From contig JADFZC010000112.1 of assembly GCA_015232735.1 (NCBI GenBank), positions 1-7,697 of the forward strand: 7,697 nucleotides of DNA, given 5' to 3'. A program made the translations under genes and the position numbers. Of the stretch, positions 1 to 7,488 are shown one piece after another (positions within the stretch are counted from its first letter, which is position 1; every line of letters starts with the position of its first letter). Under the pieces are notes generated by a model. That model was not told the DNA's origin and ran no database searches. It saw nothing but the letters and a program-made list of their open reading frames with translations. Origin of the DNA: Oligoflexales bacterium. GTDB taxonomy: Bacteria > Bdellovibrionota > Oligoflexia > Oligoflexales > Oligoflexaceae.

Positions 1-1
1 C

Positions 2-1252
2 AACATCAGCAGCCATAACTTTGAAAAAAATAAGGAGTCGGAGGGTTTTCCCATCCTCATACCAGCCCCCGAGTACGCAAAATCCTATGACACCTCCGGA
101 TGGGGGGCAAGAGATCGGAATCATGTGCTCGCAGAAGAGCGTCTTGAGCACAAGATGATTCTTGGTTCCTGCGGCAAATCGGATTTTCAGGCCGACACCT
201 CCCGCTGTTTCAGCAATGCCGAAAAAGGGGAGCCGATGAGTTCATTTAAAAAATTCTATCATTACCAGTATGACGAGAACCTGGGTCCTGTTGTCCAGTT
301 AAGACAAAACGGGAAATGCATTTTGTGGAACGGCACTTCGACAAACTGCACGACAAACCCGAACATCGATGCAGCGGATGGACTCAACTCCAGCTATTCG
401 CAGTTCCGTTTACGTCAGGTTGATAGCCCGTACGGAAGGACGGAAACCTTTGTCCAACTTCAAAAAGCTGTTCAAAAACCAGGGGATGGCACCATAATGT
501 GTTATGACGTAAAAGGAAGGAAGGAAGTTCCCTGTTGCAATGATCCGACAACCTGCGGAAGCACCTATGCGTATATGCTCCAGGAAAGATCCATTCTGGA
601 TCTCACCAAAAGCGACAGCCCGAATCAAAACTACACGAGGTATGATCTTCAGTTTTGTACCGCATCCTCCAGTACAAAACAAAATTTGGCCTATGACTGT
701 GTCGATTATGTTGATCCAAAATGGAAGCTCTATCAAAAAATTGCCGATGCAATCGGCTGGGTTCCAATATTGGGAAGCGTACCTGCATATGTCCTTGAGG
801 GCATGGTATGCAATTCAGGTGAACGTACACAAGCCCCCGGGGCTTGCATGAGCCTTACAGTCGGTCTCACGCTCGATGTTTTATTGCTGCCGCTTGATGC
901 CATGGGGTTTATGGGAACCTTTTCAGACATAGCCGAACAGCTGGTTGTGCGTAAGGCTGTCAAACCCACTTTCGGTCTCATGGCGGACTTTACCACCGAT
1001 CCGGTATTGTCAAGCATGGCATATTTTGCAGCGAAAAGGGTCGTGCGGCAGATAGAGGCAAAAGGAATGACCAAAGAGCTTACAAAGGAAGCTATAGATA
1101 AGATGACTGAACCGCTGACAAAAGCCGTTTTAAAGCGCGTGTTCGCTGGTGCAAACGGCATCAACGGTATCAATCCCTACGTGACTTTTAACGAAGGCCG
1201 GGTGCAGGATCTGATCAAAGCGGCTGCCAATACGGTAAGATCCGGATTATGA
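2..1252 (+). CDS. Cysteine-rich, probably exported protein of unknown function (C-terminal part, 5' end outside window)
   Basis: The frame is open from base 2 to the TGA at 1250-1252, giving 416 residues (residue 1 = codon 2-4). A GTG at 125 could be called as a start, but there is no stop upstream and no good Shine-Dalgarno, so the gene most likely begins before the window. Twelve cysteines lie between residues ~57 and ~282, including a Cys-Cys pair near 178-179, which suggests disulfide bonds and export. Residues ~86-235 are rich in Asn, Thr, Tyr and Gln; a stretch with GKCILWNG weakly recalls beta-trefoil lectin repeats, but I cannot confirm that fold. Residues ~247-306 are hydrophobic and Gly/Pro-rich (GWVPILGSVP, then LTLDVLLLPLDAMGFMG), like the hydrophobic hairpin found before the C-terminal domain of some polymorphic toxins. 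The last ~110 residues are charged and helical. I do not recognise the family. An enzymatic domain is not visible. Confidence 0.85.
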   Translation, partial: NISSHNFEKNKESEGFPILIPAPEYAKSYDTSGWGARDRNHVLAEERLEHKMILGSCGKSDFQADTSRCFSNAEKGEPMSSFKKFYHYQYDENLGPVVQLRQNGKCILWNGTSTNCTTNPNIDAADGLNSSYSQFRLRQVDSPYGRTETFVQLQKAVQKPGDGTIMCYDVKGRKEVPCCNDPTTCGSTYAYMLQERSILDLTKSDSPNQNYTRYDLQFCTASSSTKQNLAYDCVDYVDPKWKLYQKIADAIGWVPILGSVPAYVLEGMVCNSGERTQAPGACMSLTVGLTLDVLLLPLDAMGFMGTFSDIAEQLVVRKAVKPTFGLMADFTTDPVLSSMAYFAAKRVVRQIEAKGMTKELTKEAIDKMTEPLTKAVLKRVFAGANGINGINPYVTFNEGRVQDLIKAAANTVRSGL

Positions 1253-1623
1253 CGTAGCAAATGCATCCAATAAAATTATTTAACAAAGGACTTCTTGTAG
1301 GGGATTTTATAGCTGACATTTTTGTGGAGAGAAGTATCCTCATCAGTACCCGTTCAGGTCAGTCTGTTATTTTTTTTTCCAGTACAACTGGATCATTCAA
1401 TTTTTCACAATAACATGAATTTCAACAGCATTTTCAGAAGCAATTGCTAAAATACCAATGCCAGGACAGCATCATCTCCATAGTAAATATTCCCGTAATT
1501 TCCAAAAAATTTGCACTCCATTTATATTGATTCTGAACATTGCGACTAAAGTCAAAAGGAATTTTTCCGAAATAAGGAATATATAAACGATTGCTGTTGA
1601 AGTAACACCCAAAGGTTTATGTA
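1253..1623. other. A+T-rich intergenic region without a recognisable gene
   Basis: This 371-base gap separates the cysteine-rich gene from the membrane kinase gene, both on the plus strand. I see no open frame longer than a dozen or so codons with a ribosome binding site, no tRNA-like fold and no strong terminator after the first gene. It contains a nine-T run near 1371-1379 followed by a small CCAG/CTGG hairpin (about 1380-1392), in the wrong order for an intrinsic terminator on either strand. An A+T-rich TATATAAA-like stretch at about 1580-1587 lies roughly 40 bases before the kinase start and could belong to its promoter, but no matching -35 box is visible. Confidence 0.6.
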
Positions 1624-3924
1624 ATGAATGACAGAAAGATTGATAACAGTCTCGGCAAAAAACTCCTGATAAGGGTACTCGTAGCCACTCTGATACTCAC
1701 TGCGGCTATGACAATGGTATCCTTTTATTTCGAGTATATGTCGGAGATGGGAATACTGGACGATACATTCACCCAGATCGAAAAAGTATCTGTTTTGTCA
1801 GTCTCAAAATCAGTCTATGAAAAAGATGCGAACACGGTCCAGACGCTTCTGGACAATGTGACAAAGATGCCATCGATTTCCAAAGTGGAAATATTCGATC
1901 CCAAAGGAAACATGACATATGCTTCACATGCTGTCCAGTCTTCAACAGACAATCCTTTTTCAAAGACCTATCAGCTTGCGCGGATCGAAGATAAGCTCAG
2001 CCTGGGCAAAATGGTGGTTACCGCCACGAAAAAATATTTATTCGCAAAAATAATGCGCAACGCGCTAATGTTCTTTTTCAACCAGGGAATCAAAACGCTT
2101 CTGGTATCTCTGGTATTCTTTGAAATTGTCAACGCACTCATACTTCGTCCGCTCAAAAGACTTGAGAACTCGGCCACAAAAATATCTGAAGGCAACATGG
2201 ATGATGAACTCTTAAGCAGTACGGGTGAAATGGATTTGAATAAAAACGGGGAATCCGATCACGACAGCAGTGATGAACTTATACACATATCAAAGGCATT
2301 TGTGAAAATGCGTGACAACATCAAAAGCAAAATAAAAATAATAGATGAGTACAACCGGGAACTGGAAGCCAAAATCGACGAAAGAACTGCAGAGCTTATG
2401 GGCAAGACGAACGACATCAACGCCATTCTGCAAAACATGAGGCAGGGAATCCTTGCAATAACGAAAGACAACAAAATTCATCCTGAATATTCAAAATATC
2501 TTGAAATAATCCTCGGAAGCGTGAATCTGGCCGGCAAAGACGTTGTGGATGTCCTGTTTGAAAAATCCAATGTCACTATTGATGTCAAATCACAGACAAG
2601 GGAAGCCTTAAGCCTCATGCTGGGGGAAAAACCCCTTCTTTTCTCCATGAACGCGCATCTGCTTCCCAAAAATTGCGAGATTATGTCTGACAATTCCTGC
2701 AAGCTTCTTGAAATAGACTGGAACCCTGTCATAACCAAGAATGTTGTGGAAAAAATAATTGTTACAGTAAGGGATGTCACAGTCCTCAGAAAACTGCAGA
2801 ATGAATCAATGTCTCAAAAACGGGATCTTGAGATAATAGGCGAGATACTCCTTATTCCCCGCAGAGAGTTTGAGAATTTTATAATCAACTCTGAAAATTT
2901 CATAGAGCAAAACGCCAAATTGATACAAAATACAGAGGCCAGGGACCCCGGAATAATTACAGTTCTCTTCAGAAACATGCATACGATAAAGGGAAATGCG
3001 CGAACTCTTGGACTCAAGAGCATTTGTGAGGCTGTGCATCAGGCCGAGCAGACTTATGACGGACTGAGACTCAGGGTTCAGTCGGAGTGGGATAACGCAC
3101 AGCTTATAAGTGAACTTAAACAGGTTGAAGAGCTTATCAAGAAATACAGATATATAAATGAAACCAAACTGGGAAGAGGCACAAGGGCTCATGGCGACGA
3201 GGTAATATTTGACAGGAACATGTTCAATGAGGCAGTCGATACAATAAACAATATCAAGCTTGACATGAATGACGAGGCGCAGAAGACGATAGACCAGCTC
3301 AAGGCGATTTTCGAGATAGCCGATTCATATTCCTTTGAAGATGCGGTATCCGGTATTCTGAAAGCAATGCCGATTCTTGCAAGGGAACTCAACAAGGAAC
3401 CTCCTGACGTCAAGATAAGCGACAAGGGTCTGAGGATAACCAAAGAAGAGAGCGACCTCTTCAAAAACATACTCATGCATTCCTTCCGAAATTCCATTGA
3501 CCATGGGATAGAAACAAGGGAAGAACGCAAAAACTCAGGAAAGCATCCGATTGGAAGCATAGACCTTTCAATTGAAATATTTGACAACCACCTGAAGATT
3601 GTTCAAAAAGATGACGGCAGAGGACTTCATATAACCAAAATCAGGCAAAAAGCGATTGAAAAAGGCATTATAACAGAGAAGGACAATCCCACCCTGCAGC
3701 AGATAGCAGATTATATATTCATTTCAGGTATCACCACAGCCAAAACTGTCACACACATTTCCGGACGTGGTGTAGGCATGGATGTGATCAAATCCTTCGT
3801 CGAGGGAAAAGGCGGGAAAGTCGATATCATCCTTGAAAGTCAGGATACTGCAAGGGAGTTCATTCCATTCTCGATGATTCTGACGATACCCAGGGACCCG
3901 CAGGCTCTGAAGCTGGCGGCCTGA
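1624..3924 (+). CDS. Membrane-bound CheA-like histidine kinase: sensor, HAMP, PAS-like, HPt, HATPase, no CheW-like domain
   Basis: 766 residues starting at ATG 1624, with AAAGG at 1611-1615 (8 bases spacing) as ribosome binding site. Visible order: transmembrane helix ~14-36; periplasmic sensor ~37-150, whose pattern (paired helices, then KVEIFDPKG) resembles CHASE/Cache-type sensors; second transmembrane helix ~153-173; HAMP-like linker ~172-235 with an acidic insertion between its two helices; coiled coil ~230-262; PAS-like region ~263-390; HPt domain ~400-510 with phosphorylatable His453 in NMHTIKGNAR; short helical linker; CheA P4-type ATPase ~575-757. ATP-site motifs are intact: His619/Asn623/DHG626-628 (N box), DDGRG 663-667 and GRGVGMD 714-720. 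The protein ends just after P4, so the CheW-binding P5 domain is absent. By family knowledge it should autophosphorylate His453 and pass the phosphate to a receiver domain. Its input is unknown; its receiver partner is not adjacent on the same strand. Confidence 0.93.
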   Translation: MNDRKIDNSLGKKLLIRVLVATLILTAAMTMVSFYFEYMSEMGILDDTFTQIEKVSVLSVSKSVYEKDANTVQTLLDNVTKMPSISKVEIFDPKGNMTYASHAVQSSTDNPFSKTYQLARIEDKLSLGKMVVTATKKYLFAKIMRNALMFFFNQGIKTLLVSLVFFEIVNALILRPLKRLENSATKISEGNMDDELLSSTGEMDLNKNGESDHDSSDELIHISKAFVKMRDNIKSKIKIIDEYNRELEAKIDERTAELMGKTNDINAILQNMRQGILAITKDNKIHPEYSKYLEIILGSVNLAGKDVVDVLFEKSNVTIDVKSQTREALSLMLGEKPLLFSMNAHLLPKNCEIMSDNSCKLLEIDWNPVITKNVVEKIIVTVRDVTVLRKLQNESMSQKRDLEIIGEILLIPRREFENFIINSENFIEQNAKLIQNTEARDPGIITVLFRNMHTIKGNARTLGLKSICEAVHQAEQTYDGLRLRVQSEWDNAQLISELKQVEELIKKYRYINETKLGRGTRAHGDEVIFDRNMFNEAVDTINNIKLDMNDEAQKTIDQLKAIFEIADSYSFEDAVSGILKAMPILARELNKEPPDVKISDKGLRITKEESDLFKNILMHSFRNSIDHGIETREERKNSGKHPIGSIDLSIEIFDNHLKIVQKDDGRGLHITKIRQKAIEKGIITEKDNPTLQQIADYIFISGITTAKTVTHISGRGVGMDVIKSFVEGKGGKVDIILESQDTAREFIPFSMILTIPRDPQALKLAA

Positions 3925-4063
3925 CAACAAAGAGATTCCAGCGGATTTCAGGGTGAAACTCGGAAAGTACCCGTCGTGAAAATGGAAGGAGAAAGCGAAA
4001 AGAGACCATCATCAGTCTCCCTATAAGTCATTATGGCATACATAAATAGCCGAAAAATCCCTT

Positions 4064-4088
4064 TTTTTCCAGACGGAAGAATTTTTTT
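4064..4088 (+). terminator. Weak intrinsic terminator candidate after the CheA-like kinase gene
   Basis: A seven-pair stem TTTTTCC / GGAAGAA (one T-G wobble, loop AGAC) is followed directly by seven T residues at 4082-4088. Order and orientation fit an intrinsic terminator on the plus strand, about 140 bases after the kinase stop. The stem has only two G-C pairs, so it is thermodynamically weak. Confidence 0.3.
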
Positions 4089-4110
4089 ACTGACCAGCCA
4101 GCCAACTATA

Positions 4111-4136
4111 TTGACATGGCAAATACAATATATATT
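4111..4136 (+). promoter_or_regulatory. Possible promoter: TTGACA box followed by TATATT
   Basis: A perfect -35 consensus TTGACA sits at 4111-4116. The best -10-like hexamer downstream, TATATT at 4131-4136, is only 14 bases away rather than about 17, and TACAAT at 4124-4129 is closer still. A small inverted repeat, CAAATA / TATTTG (4120-4125 and 4133-4138), overlaps the presumed -10 region. If active, it would give the protease mRNA a leader of roughly 180 bases. The non-ideal spacing keeps confidence low. Confidence 0.2.
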
Positions 4137-4258
4137 TGGTATTTTCAACCAGTTACAAATTTAGATGTTCTAACAACTCTATAGATTTCAGTCACATAGC
4201 AAAAAAAAACTATTGTATGGTGACAGTTCTGGGAGTTAAAAATTGACCAGAGAGCCAA

Positions 4259-4286
4259 TTTTGCAGATCCGCCACAATCTGCAAAA
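4259..4286. repeat. Perfect 10-bp inverted repeat (8-base loop) abutting an A tract, upstream of the protease gene
   Basis: TTTTGCAGAT (4259-4268) and ATCTGCAAAA (4277-4286) are exact reverse complements around the loop CCGCCACA. The right arm runs into a tract of 11 A (4283-4293). The repeat ends 20 bases before the GGGGAG ribosome binding site of the protease gene. It may be an operator for a dimeric regulator, or an RNA hairpin in the leader. It is not an intrinsic terminator on either strand, because the stem is followed by A rather than T in both readings. Confidence 0.5.
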
Positions 4287-4319
4287 AAAAAAAGAGAGAC
4301 CATCCAGGGGAGTAAGAAA

Positions 4320-5126
4320 ATGAAAACAAAACTGACAAAATATGGAGCCATGGCCACCTGCACTATCGTGACGCTATCCTGCGGAGCAGTGAATGATGGC
4401 GGCAAATCAAGACTTGATGTCACAAACGGAATACCAATTTCTGAAAGCGACTACCCGTCTGTAGTAATGCTCGTCCTCGACGGGGCGGCTATCTGCACAG
4501 GTACGTTCATCAGCGACAGCCGGGTCCTCACAGCCGGCCACTGCGTTAGAAGCGTGGGCAAAGTCCAGATATACAGGAGGAAGGGAGCAGGAGGATTCCA
4601 GGCCGGGGAGGCGGCAAAAAGCTTTATCACAAGTCCCATGTATAAGGAGAGCGGATATGACCCAAAATACGATATTGCGATTGTCAATTTTCCATCAGGA
4701 ACATCAAAATACATCTCAAGAATTTCCCAGTCCGACCCCAGACCGGGCGACAAATTCACTATTGTGGGATATGGAAACAGCGTAATCAGTCCTACGCTGG
4801 TAAACGGCCAGCTGCAACAGACGGGCGCCACCTATAAACGGGAGGGGTTCAACGAGGTCTCATCAGTGGAAGAGGGACAAATCCTTTTTGAAGGGTATTT
4901 TTCACAGGAGGATGCTGAAAAACACGATGCATCCCCTGGTGAAAAGGCCGGAGCTGCCGGCGGCGACTCCGGAGGTCCGATGTTCAACACCAGAGGCGAA
5001 ATAATCGGGACAACCTCGCACGGAAAAATAAAGAGCGATGCAAACTCCAATATTATTCAGATAACGACATCCTATGTGGATCTTAGCTCTGAATATTCGA
5101 GAGATTTTCTTTCCAATTATTTTTAA
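4320..5126 (+). CDS. Secreted chymotrypsin-fold (S1 family) serine protease, possible lipoprotein
   Basis: 268 residues from ATG 4320, with GGGGAG at 4307-4312 (7 bases spacing) fixing the start. The N terminus has Lys residues, a short hydrophobic stretch and then TLSCGA, so Cys21 may be lipidated; the lipobox is imperfect (Thr at -3), and plain secretion is also possible. The S1 catalytic triad is complete: His74 in LTAGHC, Asp118 in YDIAIV and Ser217 in GGDSGGP. Cys59 and Cys75 match the classical disulfide next to the catalytic histidine. The mature domain probably begins around VTNG (34-37). The residue six before the catalytic serine, which is Asp in true trypsins, is Gly211, and the usual Ser-Trp-Gly strand reads Ser-His-Gly (233-235), so cleavage after Lys/Arg should not be assumed. 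It should act outside the cytoplasm. It converges with the downstream kinase gene, 10 bases away. Its substrate is unknown. Confidence 0.93.
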   Translation: MKTKLTKYGAMATCTIVTLSCGAVNDGGKSRLDVTNGIPISESDYPSVVMLVLDGAAICTGTFISDSRVLTAGHCVRSVGKVQIYRRKGAGGFQAGEAAKSFITSPMYKESGYDPKYDIAIVNFPSGTSKYISRISQSDPRPGDKFTIVGYGNSVISPTLVNGQLQQTGATYKREGFNEVSSVEEGQILFEGYFSQEDAEKHDASPGEKAGAAGGDSGGPMFNTRGEIIGTTSHGKIKSDANSNIIQITTSYVDLSSEYSRDFLSNYF

Positions 5127-5136
5127 AATTGGCAAG

Positions 5137-7488
5137 TCACGCAGCTTTTTCCATCATTGAAAAATCCATTTTATAGAGAGCGGTTTCCCCGATTCCCTTG
5201 AGGTCAAACATTCCGGCCCTTACCCACCCGCCATCAACAATATTGTCTCTGACGGTGGATGAAAAGTATACGCTGCCCGGTTCCGCCGCACTCTGGATTC
5301 TGGACGCCATATTGACAACAGGACCGATCACCGTATATTCGGAACGCCTGTCGCTTCCAAAGGAACCTACGATTCCGCTGCCCTTGTGGATACCGATCCT
5401 CATCGAAAACTCGATATGATATTTCTTAATCCATTCCGCGTTAAGCTCCCTGATTGCTTCCTGCATGGCAACCGCGCAATCCATTGCACTTTTGACCTGG
5501 ACCTCGGATTTCACCCTTTCGGGCGCACCGAATATGATCATGATGCCGTCGCCGATGAATTTGTCCACAGTCCCGCCATGGTCAAAGACAATCTGCGTCA
5601 TTCTGCTGAAATATTCATTTAAAATGGGCGCGATAAGATGCGGTCCAAGATCTTCAACCTTATCCGTGAAATTGACCAGATCCGCGAAGAGAATTGTCAC
5701 ATCCATAAGGGCGGGCTGATCATCGAGCACTTTTTCCCCGGACACTATGTCGTTTACAAGCTTGTGGGGCAGAAACCTCTTGAGCACGTTTTCCGTCAGA
5801 TCCCTGTTAAGCTGCCTTATTCTCTCCTCACCCTCCTTGAGTTTGATCAGGTTTTCGACCGTGCTGACAAGTTCGATTTCATCGAACGGCTTGCTCAAAT
5901 AGGCATTTGCGCCCCTCTTGATTCCCTCCTTCTTGCTGTCATCGTCGCCTTTCGCCGTAAGAAGGATTGTCGGAATCCCTTTAAGTTCCTTGTCGGCCAG
6001 CATCTTCTCAATCATTTCGGGTCCGGAAATCTCAGGCATCATCCAGTCGACAAGGATCACATCCGGTCTGTGGGACGCAGCCTTGCTGAGCCCTTCAACA
6101 CCGTTCTTGGCCGTAATGACATCATACTGTCTTTCATTCAATATCTGCTTCACAAGGTTTCTTATATCCGAGATATCATCAATAACAAGAACAAGTTTGT
6201 TGCTTCCTCTTTTTCCTGCATCGTTTTTGGTCTCATTCCCATCCGAGGTTTCCTTGTCTTTGGTGAAAACGAGCCATTCTCTGATATCGCTGAGTGAAAT
6301 GTTGTCTTCAACCACCTCTGTGACTAACGGACTCTCCTTTACAAATTTTTTGATATCCCGTGAAAATCCATCCAAATTCACAGGCTTGACATATGTTTTG
6401 TCCACCGCATACTTTCCATCACTTAAATTTAAAAAAGCATCGATATCACAGCATTCTTTGCCCATAACAAGCTTCCTGGCCAGTGGCTGGCGCTCAAAAA
6501 TCTTCATAACAGCAGAGGCCAGTTCATCCTTTTCTCCAGTACTCAAATCAATCAGTATGCACAAATAATCAAAACGGCTAAAAATGGTATCCAACCTCTG
6601 AATGCGGTCCATCAGGTGAACCTTTAAGCCATCTTTTTTAAGACAGTCATCCATTTCAAACATCATCTGATTGTCATGGCTGTAGATAAGAATATCAAAA
6701 ACCGATTTCTGCAATTTGTAGAGCGGAAATTCAACGCCGAAAACACTTCCTTTTCCGATTATGCTTTCCACAAAAACCTTTCCATTCATCGCTTCGGTCA
6801 GTTCCTTTACAAGCGCAAGACCTATTCCCGTGCTCTCGTATCTCCTTTTGCCGGAATCTTCAATCTGTGAAAATACGGTAAAAAGTTTTGTTTTATCCTC
6901 ATCGGATATGCCAGGGCCGTCATCAACGACAGATACGACCACCCTGTTATTTCTGACTTCAAGAATCATATCAATTGAGCCATGCGGTTTTGAATACTTG
7001 ATGGCGTTCGATACATAATTGAATATGATTTTTTCCAGCGCGTCTATCTGTCCCAAGATAATAGGGTCGTAATTGTTTCTGATATCAAGATAAAATCCGA
7101 TATCGATCGAAAGACAGTGCGGGACAAAATATCCGCTGATAACCTCGAGAAAATCCGCTATCCTGATGGGGGAAAGCTTTATATCACCTTTGCCCACAGA
7201 AAGCTTCTGAAAATCGAGAAGCTGGCTTACGAGGCGATAAAGTCTTTTTGAGTTTGAAACGGCAAGCTTGATCGAAGGCTCAGACGGATTTGTTTTTTCA
7301 GCCCTTTTAAGTGAAGACAAAATCAGGGTCAGGGGCGTTCTGAGTTCATGGCTTACATTCTGGAAAAAATGGGTCTTCTTCTTATCCAGGTCCTTTAGTT
7401 TGATATTGGCCAATTCAAGCTGTCTTATCTGATCTTTCAGCCTCTCTTCATATCGTTTCAGCTCGATTCTCATTTTTTCCAGCGACAT
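5137..7488 (-). CDS. Hybrid histidine kinase with degenerate receiver, receiver and class III adenylate cyclase domains (N terminus probably truncated)
   Basis: 783 residues if ATG 7486-7488 is used. Order: coiled coil 1-38; HisKA ~39-100 with His47 in SHELRTP; HATPase_c ~145-256 (Asn161 N box, DDGPG 189-193, STGIGLA 219-225); a degenerate receiver ~262-385 (ILID with Asp314, and Lys368-Pro369, but no acidic pair on the first strand); charged linker ~386-428; canonical receiver ~431-550 (Asp437/Asp438, phospho-acceptor Asp481 in VDWMMP, Thr511, Lys533); signalling helix ~550-590; class III cyclase ~593-775. Cyclase metal residues are Asp602 (FADLVNFT) and Asp647 (FIGDG); Lys643 and Thr719 match adenine-selecting positions, and Asn726/Arg730 the transition-state positions, so cAMP production is predicted. 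There is no transmembrane segment, no sensor and no Shine-Dalgarno before the ATG. The in-frame codons above the ATG read YSLA, as at the end of 7TMR-DISM-type membrane modules, before the sequence changes character. The true start is probably missing. Confidence 0.92.
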   Translation of the reverse strand: MSLEKMRIELKRYEERLKDQIRQLELANIKLKDLDKKKTHFFQNVSHELRTPLTLILSSLKRAEKTNPSEPSIKLAVSNSKRLYRLVSQLLDFQKLSVGKGDIKLSPIRIADFLEVISGYFVPHCLSIDIGFYLDIRNNYDPIILGQIDALEKIIFNYVSNAIKYSKPHGSIDMILEVRNNRVVVSVVDDGPGISDEDKTKLFTVFSQIEDSGKRRYESTGIGLALVKELTEAMNGKVFVESIIGKGSVFGVEFPLYKLQKSVFDILIYSHDNQMMFEMDDCLKKDGLKVHLMDRIQRLDTIFSRFDYLCILIDLSTGEKDELASAVMKIFERQPLARKLVMGKECCDIDAFLNLSDGKYAVDKTYVKPVNLDGFSRDIKKFVKESPLVTEVVEDNISLSDIREWLVFTKDKETSDGNETKNDAGKRGSNKLVLVIDDISDIRNLVKQILNERQYDVITAKNGVEGLSKAASHRPDVILVDWMMPEISGPEMIEKMLADKELKGIPTILLTAKGDDDSKKEGIKRGANAYLSKPFDEIELVSTVENLIKLKEGEERIRQLNRDLTENVLKRFLPHKLVNDIVSGEKVLDDQPALMDVTILFADLVNFTDKVEDLGPHLIAPILNEYFSRMTQIVFDHGGTVDKFIGDGIMIIFGAPERVKSEVQVKSAMDCAVAMQEAIRELNAEWIKKYHIEFSMRIGIHKGSGIVGSFGSDRRSEYTVIGPVVNMASRIQSAAEPGSVYFSSTVRDNIVDGGWVRAGMFDLKGIGETALYKMDFSMMEKAA

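Larger units (their letters stand above)
3925..4319. other. A+T-rich intergenic region carrying candidate control elements for the protease gene
   Basis: 395 bases lie between the CheA-like kinase stop and the protease start. There is no credible gene here. It holds a weak terminator-like hairpin (4064-4088), a consensus TTGACA box (4111), a nine-A run (about 4201-4209), a perfect 10-bp inverted repeat (4259-4286) running into an 11-base A tract, and a strong ribosome binding site GGGGAG at 4307-4312. The length and content suggest that the protease has its own transcription unit rather than being read through from the kinase. Confidence 0.6.

Noticed and set aside
125..127. GTG as the true start of the first gene
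   Set aside because: The same frame is open to the left edge with plausible protein sequence and there is no convincing ribosome binding site before it; the gene is simply cut by the window.
830..846. Perfect 8-bp inverted repeat CAAGCCCC / GGGGCTTG with a one-base centre
   Set aside because: It lies inside the coding frame (TQAPGAC), has no T run after it, and a one-base loop cannot form a good RNA hairpin; most likely chance.
733..1173. 146-codon minus-strand open frame opposite the first gene
   Set aside because: It overlaps a coherent plus-strand frame and has no ribosome binding site or recognisable domain.
1371..1392. T run next to a CCAG/CTGG hairpin as a terminator
   Set aside because: The T run precedes the stem on the plus strand, and on the minus strand the stem is followed by A; the stem is only 4 bp.
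1415..1450. Tiny open frame of 11 codons in the first intergenic region
   Set aside because: No ribosome binding site and too short to distinguish from chance.
5113..5132. CCAATT / AATTGG hairpin across the protease stop as a bidirectional terminator
   Set aside because: Six mostly A-T pairs with an 8-base loop and no T run afterwards on either strand; too weak to annotate, although its place between convergent genes is suggestive.
5638..6568. Two long plus-strand open frames (219 and 216 codons) opposite the kinase-cyclase gene
   Set aside because: They are antisense to the receiver and linker coding region, which has intact family motifs; their translations are rich in Ser, Leu, Phe and Ile as expected for shadows and show no domain.
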